NCBI GenBank assembly: GCA_947378425.1
Contig: CANCJV010000006.1
Coordinates: 1 to 64,000, forward strand
Direction: 5' to 3'
DNA: 64,000 nucleotides
From: Synechococcaceae cyanobacterium
GTDB taxonomy: Bacteria; Cyanobacteriota; Cyanobacteriia; PCC-6307; Cyanobiaceae
Position numbers and translations under genes: made by a program. This document shows positions 38,865-46,463 of this stretch, piece after piece. The stretch's first letter is position 1. Each line of letters opens with the position of its first letter. Below the pieces are notes generated by a model. It saw only the letters and a list, made by a program, of their open reading frames with translations, had not been told where the DNA came from and did not search any database.

Positions 38865-40121
38865 TCAGCTGATGGCTACTGCCGCCTGCTCGGCCGGATG
38901 ACCATCGGTGAGGCCCAGTAGCTCCTCGGGCTGGGGGATTTTGGCCATGGTGGCCTCCGAGAAGAAGCGGCGGCGTTCCAGCTGCCATTCCTCCTGCTGC
39001 TCCAGCAGCTGACTTCCCACCAACCGCACGATCGCGGCGTCATTGGGGAAGATGCCGACGACGTTGGTGCGACGCTTGATCTCCTTGTTCAGGCGCTCCA
39101 GCGGGTTCGTGCTCCAGATCTTCCGCCAGTGCTCCTGCGGGAAGTGGAGGAACGCCAGCACGTCATCACGGGCGGCCTCCATGACAGGCACGGCGGCGGG
39201 GAACTGTTTGCGCAGCATCGCGGTGACCCGCTGCCAGTGGGCCCGCACTTGATCGGGCGCCTAGATCATGAACACCGCTTTCATGGCCGCCGCCACCATG
39301 TCCTGGCCGGCCTTGGGCACGTGGCTCAGCAGGTTGCGCAGGAAGTGCACCCGGCACCTCTGCCAGGAGCAGCCCTGGAACATCCGCTTGATCGCCGCCG
39401 TCAGCCCCAGGTGGGCATCGGAGATCACCAGCCGCGTTCCAGTGAGGCCACGCTCCTTGAGCGAGCACAGGAACTGACGCCAGAAACCCTCGGCCTCGCT
39501 GTCGCCCACGGCGATGCCCAGCACTTCGCGGTAGCCGAGGGCATTGATACCGATCGCCACCACCACCGCCCGTGAGACCACCTGCAGGTTGCGGCCGAGC
39601 CGGCCGTGGAGGTAGGTGGCGTCGAGGTAGACGTAGGGGAAATGGGCGTGCTCCAAAGGCCGGCCCAGAAAGGCTTTGACCTGCTCATCAAGGCCCTGGC
39701 AGATGCGGCTCACCTCCGATTTGGAGATGCCGCTGGCCCCGCCCAGGGCCTCCACCAGAGCGTCCACCTTGCGGGTGGAGATGCCGCCGGTGTAGGCCTC
39801 CATCACGACGGCATAGAGGGCCTTGTCGACCCGGCGGCGCGGCTCGAGCCAGTCGGGGAAGAAACTGCCATGGCGCAGCTTTGGGATGGCCAGGGTGAGA
39901 TCGCCGACCTGGGTGGTGAGCAGCCGTCTGCGGTAGCCGTTGCGATGGGTGGAGCGCTGATCGGGGCAACGCTCGTGGAGTTGGGCGCCGGTGAGGGCGG
40001 AAACCTCGGCCTCCAGCAGGTCCTGAAAGCCCCGGCGCACGATCTCAGGGATCAGGGCGCCAGCGGTTGTGCCCTCCATGAGCTGGTTCAGCTCGGAGAC
40101 GCCACTATGGGAGAGGGTCAT
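38865..40121 (-). pseudogene. IS256-family transposase with an in-frame amber codon
   Basis: From ATG 40121 (MTLSHSGVSELNQLMEGTTA) a single frame encodes 418 codons, the usual length for an IS256-type Mutator transposase, with one TAG at 39263-39261 (codon 287). All three catalytic residues remain: Asp167 in YVYLDATYLHGR, Asp235 in LVISDAHLGL, and the Glu region in NPLERLNKEIKRRT. The last lies after the TAG, in the 128-aa part ending at 38865. The stop replaces what is most simply a Gln codon (CAG) before APDQVRAHWQ. Without suppression the product is a 286-aa fragment lacking the Glu. Confidence 0.9.
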
Positions 40122-40237
40122 GGTCTGTGTTCGGTTTGGTGGTAGTGCTCCGAACAGGGTCACAGACCGGCCCACCCATTGCCACAACAGAGAACTGAGG
40201 GAGGCGAGCCGTCAGCCCCGGCTACGCCGGGGCTGCT

Positions 40238-40270
40238 CCTCCTGAGTTACACCACTCCACGGGACGCTGC
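40238..40270. repeat. Right terminal inverted repeat of the IS256 element
   Basis: Inverted partner of 38673-38705. On the plus strand its inner end reads cctcctgagttacaccactc. Confidence 0.88.
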
Positions 40271-40279
40271 TCACCCAGG
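40271..40279. repeat. Right target-site duplication of the IS256 element
   Basis: Exact second copy of tcacccagg, immediately outside the right terminal inverted repeat. Confidence 0.85.
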
Positions 40280-40540
40280 TACCCGGTTGGAGCAGGCGCT
40301 GCAGGGTTGCCTTGGCGGCCAGGCCAGCTCGGCCCTGTCGCAGTTGTGGGGCCTGCATGCAGAGCAGTCGCACCGTGAAGGGATCGCCGTAGGGCGTCAC
40401 GATGATGGTGTTGCCATCCAGAACCCCCACCATTCGGACGTCGTCGGGGGTGGCGGGGGGATGGCCAGAACGGGCGCACCCGGCACGGACAGGAGCAGCG
40501 CAGACAGGCCAGCGACGGCGCGAACCCGGCGGTGAATCAA
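40271..40540 (-). pseudogene. 5' part of an SNase (nuclease-fold) gene split by the IS element
   Basis: A TTG at 40540 starts a signal peptide (LIHRRVRAVAGLSALLLSVP, then GAPVLA) followed by a Pro run. In the next frame the SNase core continues: VRMVGVLDGNTIIVTPYGDP, FTVRLLCMQAPQ, then LQRLLQPGTWV, where the IS enters. One base must be added in the G-rich runs at 40446-40460 to join signal peptide and core, so either a frameshift exists or a homopolymer was misread. The catalytic Glu region of the usual P-E motif is Pro-Gln here, so activity may already have been lost. It starts 9 bp after the stop of the PliG-like gene upstream. Confidence 0.75.
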
Positions 40541-40549
40541 GCGAAAGGA

Positions 40550-41293
40550 TCAGCCCCCCACCACCAAGGCATCGACAATCTCATAGCGCTCGAAGTTCTC
40601 GCCCAGGCTGAGCACCGAAACATCACCGCGTCGCTGCACCGACAGGTTCTCCGGCTGATCCGAAGCCACGGCCTGGCCCTTCACGAACAGAAACTGACGC
40701 TTCTGTCCCTCAGGGTTCGTCACCACGAGAGTGGCGCTGTTGTCAGCGCGGCGAATCACGGAGGCCTTGCAACTCGAAGTCTTGCCACTGCTGCCCGAAA
40801 CGCAGGCCACCTGGGCTGAGGCGTGATACGGGGTGCCTGGGATCAGGGCATCGAGGGAAGCGGGAACGGCTGCAAGGCGAACCCCGCCGATGCTCACCTT
40901 CAGGCTGTAGGTGCTTGTTTCATGGCGCCGGGCTGCCGGGCGCATCAGATAGACCCTCACCGTGACATCGCCATCACTGGGCAGGAGCCCATGGAAGCGG
41001 TCGCCTGAGCTGCTGCCGATGAACAGGGCGCTGTTGGACCCTGCTGCCATGACGTTGAAATAGTTCTGCGGATTGGACCCCTTGAGTTCCACCGTCAGCG
41101 TCTGACCGGCACCAGCCGGCAGCTTGTAATCGAAGGTCTGGTCGCCTTTGAGCTGGCCTTTGAGCAGGATGGAGTGGGCTCCGGCTCGAAAGGTGACCCT
41201 ATGGCTCTCGATCGCCGCCTGGGCCAGGGCGCTCCCAGCCGGGAGACTGATCGCCAGGAGACAGGCGGCAACAACAGCTGCTGGAGCGCGCAT
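40550..41293 (-). CDS. Exported protein resembling a periplasmic g-type lysozyme inhibitor (PliG-like)
   Basis: A 247-aa protein starting at ATG 41293 (MRAPAAVVAACLLAISLPAG), with a signal peptide cleaved after SALA or nearby. Residues 25-140 follow the PliG/pre-peptidase beta-sandwich pattern: VTFRAGAHSILLKGQLKGDQ, TFDYKLPAGAGQTLTVEL, YFNVMAAGS, and DGDVTVRVYLMRPAARRHET. The last matches the RVY/R-N-x-AR-x-N/x type motif of PliG inhibitors. A second domain with two Cys (VACVSGSSGKTSSCKA) completes the protein; its fold is unknown. The assignment is by motif and should be tested. It precedes the split SNase gene and is likely co-transcribed. Confidence 0.7.
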   Translation of the reverse strand: MRAPAAVVAACLLAISLPAGSALAQAAIESHRVTFRAGAHSILLKGQLKGDQTFDYKLPAGAGQTLTVELKGSNPQNYFNVMAAGSNSALFIGSSSGDRFHGLLPSDGDVTVRVYLMRPAARRHETSTYSLKVSIGGVRLAAVPASLDALIPGTPYHASAQVACVSGSSGKTSSCKASVIRRADNSATLVVTNPEGQKRQFLFVKGQAVASDQPENLSVQRRGDVSVLSLGENFERYEIVDALVVGG

Positions 41294-41540
41294 CGGACCC
41301 AGAAGGCAAGAAGCAGATCTGAGCTTAACGCCAATGCTCTCCAGACCAGTCTCAATCAGTTGGATTAGACAACTGGCAGCAACTGGACGGCACATCATGC
41401 TCGAATCATGGCCGTTATCACTGCCTGCCTAGGCCATGACGTTGACAACAAAATCGCGTTCGTCGGTCCCACGCCTGGCCATTCCCTGGCTCCGATGCCA
41501 CACTTGAGCAGGCGCTCTGTACTGACGATCAAAAGTGTTT

Positions 41541-41843
41541 TCACCCCAAGTACGAATCAGGTCGAAGAGAGTGGCGGGGGTGCTCGACTCGTGCTTCAGG
41601 CGGAATCAACTGAAGGCCATAATCCTCAAGGGCCAGTCCATCGAAGCGATCGCTGTTCTCCGCATCGATGATGGTCCGTATCTCGAGCAATCGAGCCGCA
41701 GCGGACCCTTTCGTCACCAACCCGAGCAGCAACGTACGGCACGTTGGCGCTGCACTCCAGAAGGCGTGCAACTCCACTTCATCCTTCACGAACTCTGGCC
41801 ACTGGCCATGGAGCAAAGCGATGAACTGCTGCTCACGCAACAC
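41541..41843 (-). pseudogene. Remnant resembling the C-terminus of a type I restriction R subunit
   Basis: A 100-codon frame reads REQQFIALLHGQWPEFVKDE, VELHAFWSAAPTCRTLLLGL, VTKGSAAARLLEIRTIIDAE, NSDRFDGLA. The 'EVELHAFW' and 'IDAENSD-FD-LA' blocks are what I associate with the helical C-terminus of HsdR-type DEAD helicases, normally preceded by about 900 residues that are absent here. It ends with SYLG and a stop. No helicase or nuclease motif is present, and the upstream frames do not continue it. It is probably a relic; the similarity needs a search. Confidence 0.4.
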
Positions 41844-42114
41844 TGTGCCCTCGGGATGTCAGCTTGGACACGCCGTGGCTGGCGGCTGAATCCAGCGATC
41901 GTGAAATGGTCCATGCCATGGCATCGCCTAGTGACACGACCGTTGATCTGTTTGCACTCGATCATCAAGTTGATGGGCCGCAGCAGCATGATGTTGCACA
42001 CATTGCGATCATCCACATCGCGCTGCTGGTGAGGGAGTCGGCCTCGATCGGGAGCTTGCCGGCGGGGCATGGTGATGTCTCCAGCCTTCCGGTTCAGGCT
42101 GTAGTCCCTTGCTT

Positions 42115-42570
42115 TCACTGCGGCTTCAACGGGACAAGGCGCAGAATCTTGCCGCTGAGCTGGGTGATCCTGTAAGCGATCATTGTCCCCTTGGCGCTGA
42201 TCCGAAGGATCGGCTTGTCGCTCATGCCCATGGTCCAGTTGCACGGCTGGAAATGATGGGCATCGTCGGGCGATAGAACGTAAAATTCACAGGTTCCGTT
42301 CGAAGCAAACTTGTAAGCCATCCTGAATCGGCTCGGCGGAAACGTCTTCGATCTGAACGGGCGGAAGATCTGAACCGTGCTGCCTGCTGGTTCTTCCTCA
42401 CTGGAATGGACCCAGTGCTGGAACAAGTCCTGGATCGCCAGGTCGAGGGATGGCCGGGTCGGCTTCAGGTCCGGCGCCTGTGCGGTGTTCGGCGCGGCGA
42501 TGAGAGGTTGGGCGCACAGACATGACCAGAGACTCAGGATCGCCAAGGAGCCCAACACAGGTCTGTTCAT
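42115..42570 (-). CDS. Small exported protein, unknown function
   Basis: A 151-aa protein starting at ATG 42570 with a signal peptide (SLAILSLWSCLCAQPLIAAP). The mature part, about 125 residues, has two Cys (GTCEFYVLSPDD and FQPCNW) and alternating hydrophobic and polar strands (RFRMAYKFASNGTCEFYVL, PILRISAKGTMIAYRITQLS), suggesting a small beta-barrel such as a lipocalin-like fold. No family recognised. Confidence 0.6.
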   Translation of the reverse strand: MNRPVLGSLAILSLWSCLCAQPLIAAPNTAQAPDLKPTRPSLDLAIQDLFQHWVHSSEEEPAGSTVQIFRPFRSKTFPPSRFRMAYKFASNGTCEFYVLSPDDAHHFQPCNWTMGMSDKPILRISAKGTMIAYRITQLSGKILRLVPLKPQ

Positions 42571-43027
42571 GATCGGACGGAGCCTCCTTCAGCCAAGGGA
42601 TCGATCCGGTGTGCTCTGGTTTCAGTCCAGGTGAATGCTGCACCTGGGTGGCAGGCAGGGACTCTGGAATGCAAACAGAGAATCGGTGCTGGCCTGCCTG
42701 CCGGAGGGGCTGCTGGTACAGCCGCCTTGGCCTGAGCAGCAGGAGTCCCATGGAGCTGAAGCCCAAGCGCAGAGATAACTGTTGGCACGATTGTCAATTC
42801 AGAATGACCGGTCGATGAAAGTGCCTGATGGAGACTTTCGTGGCCCCACCCAGCTTGGCGTGTCATCGGTGCCATGCCCTTGGCGGGGGACAGGGCTGGG
42901 CAATGGTTTTGAGCAAAGAACGGTTTTGAGCAGAGAACGGCTGTCCAGAGCAGTGACGATTCCTCCTCAGCCGGCTGCACCCCTGCCCACCGCTTTCATC
43001 GCCGCCCGTTCGTGCCGCGCCAGCCCT
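42571..43027. other. Non-coding stretch before the arylsulfatase remnant
   Basis: About 460 bp with overlapping short frames on both strands but no domain or consistent coding phase. Nothing can be supported. Confidence 0.4.
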
Positions 43028-43600
43028 GGTCTCATCGGCCTCGAACACCATCCTGAGCGTCAGCTCGCCCCAGGGGATCGGGGTGCTGGAGGTCTGCCGG
43101 TAGGTCTCCACGCCCAGGAAGGAGTAGGTGTGATGCAGCAGTCCCTGGCCGTCGACCCAGAGGGCGAAGCGGCCGATGAAGTCGGCATTCGCCACGATCC
43201 CGCCCTCGGCACCATGCCTGGCAGGACGTTGGTCACATCTCCGGCGAAGGCGAAGCGGGTGGAGGTGGGCAGGGGCGGCAGCACCCGATTCCGCTTCGCT
43301 TCCTGCCACCACAACTGCTTGAGTTCCGCCAGTTTCTGAGGGTGCTCGGCCACCAGGTTGTGGGCCTGGCTGAAGTCGTCGGGCAGGTCATAGAGCTCCC
43401 ACACGTCCTGGGTCTCGGGGTCATACACCCCCGGGGCGAAGCGCCGCAGGGTGTCCGGACTGAAGTCCCACGGGGCCTTGTCGAGTCGGGTGCAGGCCCC
43501 CCAGTCTTCCTGGCAGAGGGCTCCGCTGCCGAACATCTCGAGATACTGGAGGGTGTGCCGCTACTAAGCCTCGGGATCGTTGAAGGTGTAGAAAAAGCTG
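43028..43600 (-). pseudogene. Arylsulfatase C-terminal remnant with two tandem stops and a frameshift
   Basis: Reading on the minus strand, a sulfatase C-terminal region is recognisable: FFYTFNDPEA, then two tandem TAG codons (43566-43561), then RHTLQYLEMFGSGALCQEDW, VYDPETQDVWELYDLPDDFS, QAHNLVAEHPQKLAELKQLW, and GDVTNVLPGM. After a shift of frame near 43205 it continues EGGIVANADFIGRFALWVDG and YSFLGVETYRQTSSTPIPWG. About 20-25 residues seem to be missing at the shift. The metal-binding and formylglycine parts are absent. It looks like a long-dead arylsulfatase gene. Confidence 0.8.
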
Positions 43601-43809
43601 CAGGGAGGTCTCCCTGGGCTGGCACTTGCCGCTGGAAACCAGCCTGCTCCAACAGGCCAGCAGTAGAGCCCTCGTAAGGGAGTCAGCATGGTGCTGAATT
43701 GACATAAACTCTCGGGAGTTCGGCGAAGGTGCCAGTCAGCTGTGGCAGTAACGATTTCTTCATCGCCTTGCTGGATACAAGAATTTTCGCAAGGTATACC
43801 GAATGCCAT

Positions 43810-44196
43810 TCAGTCCTGACCGCCAACGCGAATGAAAAGCCAGGCACTTATGGCGGCAACGGCGACACAGGGCAGAAGAAAGATGACTTCGCCAATACTA
43901 TGAATGGCGGACAGGCTGACGACCACAAGCAGGCTGGCAGCGGCGATAAGGCACAGGCAAAGAGAGCTTGTTCTTTGAAAGCTCGGCACAAATCCCGATG
44001 CAACTAGGCAAACCCAAAGAATGGCAATAGCATAAAGACCCCAAAGAGCGAACCAGTTGGCGTGAAACAGGGCGATGTCAAGCAGAGCCAGCAGGCCCTT
44101 GGCCTTGGCCACCTCTCCAATGAAAAGAAAGAACAGTGCCAGGGCGACGTAGGGCAGGACAACTACGGCGCCAACGGCATGCAGCAGAGCTTTCAT
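43810..44196 (-). CDS. Small four-helix membrane protein
   Basis: A 128-aa protein from ATG 44196 (MKALLHAVGAVVVLPYVALA); the frame is open to 44241. Four hydrophobic segments are visible: VVVLPYVALALFFLFIG, WFALWGLYAIAILWVCLVA, LCLCLIAAASLLVVVSLSA and VIFLLPCVAVAAISAWLFI. No named family is recognised. It lies in an AT-richer part of the window and may be a recent acquisition. Confidence 0.55.
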   Translation of the reverse strand: MKALLHAVGAVVVLPYVALALFFLFIGEVAKAKGLLALLDIALFHANWFALWGLYAIAILWVCLVASGFVPSFQRTSSLCLCLIAAASLLVVVSLSAIHSIGEVIFLLPCVAVAAISAWLFIRVGGQD

Positions 44197-44241
44197 TAGA
44201 TCCTGTCCAACGCTTACCAACATCAACCAGTATGGAGCCAA

Positions 44242-45003
44242 TGCCCCTGATCAGACAGCTGTGGCAGTAATTCAGATGTATCATGATGCTATCCAGTCTC
44301 TTCATTAACAGGAGTCGCTATCATGTTTGGAACAGGAGCAGACCTTGAATTGATTCCAGGCTCATGCGCAAATCATTCATGAACTGAGTCGATTTCCGCT
44401 GGACAAGACTATGTCTTCGATTGAAAGCGTAAAGTCCATTGTTTGGTCCGTAAATAAACTTGTAGCGACCAAGACACACTTTCGGACTTTGTGTCCTGCT
44501 CCGGAACAACAAAAGCCTGGAGCTCAGGTCTTCCGGCTGGATTTTGCCAACACTGTGCCTGTCCTTGCACTTTTTCAGGCTTAGGGAGACTTTGGAAAAC
44601 CGAGGAAGTTTACGCAAAACTAGTCCTGTGATCTTAGGTGTGGTCTGGGCTCATGGATGGCAAGCCGCTAGGGCTCAGTGATGACGAGCAGGCGACAGTA
44701 AAGAAGTGCACTTTTATATCGGCTGAAGGTCAATCGTCGCGGAGTTGCTAGGGCGAGCACCCATTGGCTTTTTTGTAAGGAAGCTTAAATGGCAGAGCTA
44801 TTCTCCATGGGTGGCTCATGCATTTCCGGTGCTCAGCCGCCTTGTAGGGGCTTTTAACATGTTCAGGGCTTCTGTAAGACGCTCATTTTTGAGGCTCGCT
44901 AAAATCCCTACATCGCCCATTGACAGGCAGCCTTTTTAGTGATTAAGATGATTACCAGTTCGTGCTAATTTACTTAATCCTGAAAGCTCTTTCGAAAAAA
45001 ATC
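44242..45003. other. AT-richer intergenic stretch
   Basis: About 760 bp of visibly lower GC than the neighbours. A 98-codon minus-strand frame (44617-44321, MRKLPRFSKVSLSLKKCKDR) and a 64-codon plus-strand frame (44745-44939) are open, but neither has a recognisable domain. No RNA or repeat was identified. Confidence 0.4.
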
Positions 45004-45423
45004 ATGAAATCGATTCGCTTCTATCTCATTTTTTCCGCAGCTGGGCTTTTGCCAATTTCTTTGAGCTATGGAATCGATCCCAATCGAATCCTGCCCAGGC
45101 TCTTGGAAATTCATTCCATAGAGGGAGATGTGGTTCATATTTTTAGAGCTATTATGGGGCTTTACCTTGCAATAATTGTTCTTTGGCTGCTGGGCGCTGT
45201 CCGTGGTGGCCCCATGATGCGTACAGCTTTGCTTAGCGAGATTGCTTTCATGTCTGGCTTGGCAGCTGGAAGGCTTCTGGACTTGCTGCTGGATGGGTTG
45301 CCAAGCCCGATACTCATTGCTTATACCGTTGCGGAGCTGGTGCTAGCCACCTGGGGCGTTTTTTGCCTGAAGAAGTTTGATAGTAATGCTGAGGTCACTG
45401 AAAAGCTTGCCATAAGCCCTTAA
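45004..45423 (+). CDS. DUF4345-like membrane protein
   Basis: A 139-aa protein from ATG 45004 (MKSIRFYLIFSAAGLLPISL); the frame is open to 44962. It has four membrane segments and fits DUF4345 (SYGIDPNRILPRLLEI, HIFRAIMGLYLAIIVLWLLG, RGGPMMRTALLSEIAFMSGL, AAGRLLDLLLDGLP). The family function is unknown. It sits in the AT-rich island, with genes of different origin around it. Confidence 0.7.
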   Translation: MKSIRFYLIFSAAGLLPISLSYGIDPNRILPRLLEIHSIEGDVVHIFRAIMGLYLAIIVLWLLGAVRGGPMMRTALLSEIAFMSGLAAGRLLDLLLDGLPSPILIAYTVAELVLATWGVFCLKKFDSNAEVTEKLAISP

Positions 45424-45557
45424 GGCAAAGTAGCCTAGGCCCGAATTGCTCAATATGACTTCAGCTTGCATCGAGAGATTTTCGTCTACGCCATGCATTC
45501 CGGCATGGATCGGATCAGTCCATGCCTTTATCGATTAGGTTCTTATTTGCCGCACCA

Positions 45558-46307
45558 TCAATTCCTGAATACGGCCAGGCTGGTGCCAATGAGCGAAGCG
45601 CCCTCCAGGTCCGTGCCATCCGTCTGCACCCCGTCGGTGAGGGCGCCACGAAGGTCGGCATGGCTCAAATTGGCGCCGCTCAGGTTGGCGCCCCGCAGGT
45701 CAGCGTGACGGAAATGCCCATGGCTGAGGTCGGCCCCTCTGAGGTCGCAGCCACCCAGGTCGGCATCCTCAAATTGGGCGTGTTGCAGGCTGGCCTGGTT
45801 GAGATTCACCTGTCGCCAACGTCCACCACTGGCGCTCAATTCATCGAGATTGGCGCGACTCAGGTCGAGGCCATCAAGCCAGAGACCAGCCTCACTCAAT
45901 TGCTCCAAGGCCTCATTTCGCGCATAGCTTAGTTTGGCTCCCGCTTGTTGAAAGGTCAGGATCAACTTCAAAGCATCCACATTCTGTTGTTGACGGCGTT
46001 GGCGGCCCTCCAGCAAATACAAAAATGCCGCGGTGGCAATACTCAGCGCTTCCAGGTTGCCCACGCTGATGATGCCGCCGGCATCGCGTTGTAGGCAGCC
46101 CGAGCCGAATCCATGCTCGCGACAGTGATCCCAGCGATTGGTGCCCATCAACAACAGCAAGGCCGAAGCGGCAGCGAGGAGCAACCGGAAAGCCAAGGAA
46201 CGATCCACCAGCCGATAGAAACAATTCTGCCGTTGTTCTCGTTGGATCTGGGCCCAGCGCTTGGCGTGTTGGGGTCGGGGACCGGGCTTGAAGCTGCGGG
46301 TATTCAT
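45558..46307 (-). CDS. Membrane protein with pentapeptide repeats
   Basis: A 249-aa protein from ATG 46307 (MNTRSFKPGPRPQHAKRWAQ). Two hydrophobic segments follow the basic start: LAFRLLLAAASALLLLMGT and ISIATAAF-like (LEALSIATAAFLYLLEG). The C-terminal half is a right-handed beta-helix of about 18 pentapeptide repeats (for example DLSRANLDELSA and DLRGADLSHGHFRHADLRGA). The frame is open another 546 bp upstream with no similarity. Such proteins have varied roles; none is implied here. It is divergent from the sulfatase gene. Confidence 0.8.
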   Translation of the reverse strand: MNTRSFKPGPRPQHAKRWAQIQREQRQNCFYRLVDRSLAFRLLLAAASALLLLMGTNRWDHCREHGFGSGCLQRDAGGIISVGNLEALSIATAAFLYLLEGRQRRQQQNVDALKLILTFQQAGAKLSYARNEALEQLSEAGLWLDGLDLSRANLDELSASGGRWRQVNLNQASLQHAQFEDADLGGCDLRGADLSHGHFRHADLRGANLSGANLSHADLRGALTDGVQTDGTDLEGASLIGTSLAVFRN

Positions 46308-46463
46308 CCGTGGAGAAGCGTCAATGAGCCATCCTTGCTGGCTGCGCGCTGGCCTTGCGGAGGTCGGAAGTGAGCTGGCTCTGACTTGTGCGGGGCAGCT
46401 GCGATGCCACTGCAAGGGCCGTACGGCATGCACAATGACGCCTGAACCGGCAAGGGCTTGGCC

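Larger units (their letters stand above)
38672..40270 (-). mobile_element. IS256-family insertion sequence
   Basis: An element of about 1.6 kb with 33-bp imperfect terminal inverted repeats (38673-38705 and 40238-40270, 29 of 33 matched, the inner 20 perfect: gagtggtgtaactcaggagg). It is bordered by a 9-bp direct repeat and holds one transposase gene of the IS256 type on the minus strand. Ends are placed within one base. The element sits inside an SNase gene. It cannot make an intact transposase unless the amber codon is suppressed, so it may be non-autonomous. Confidence 0.92.
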
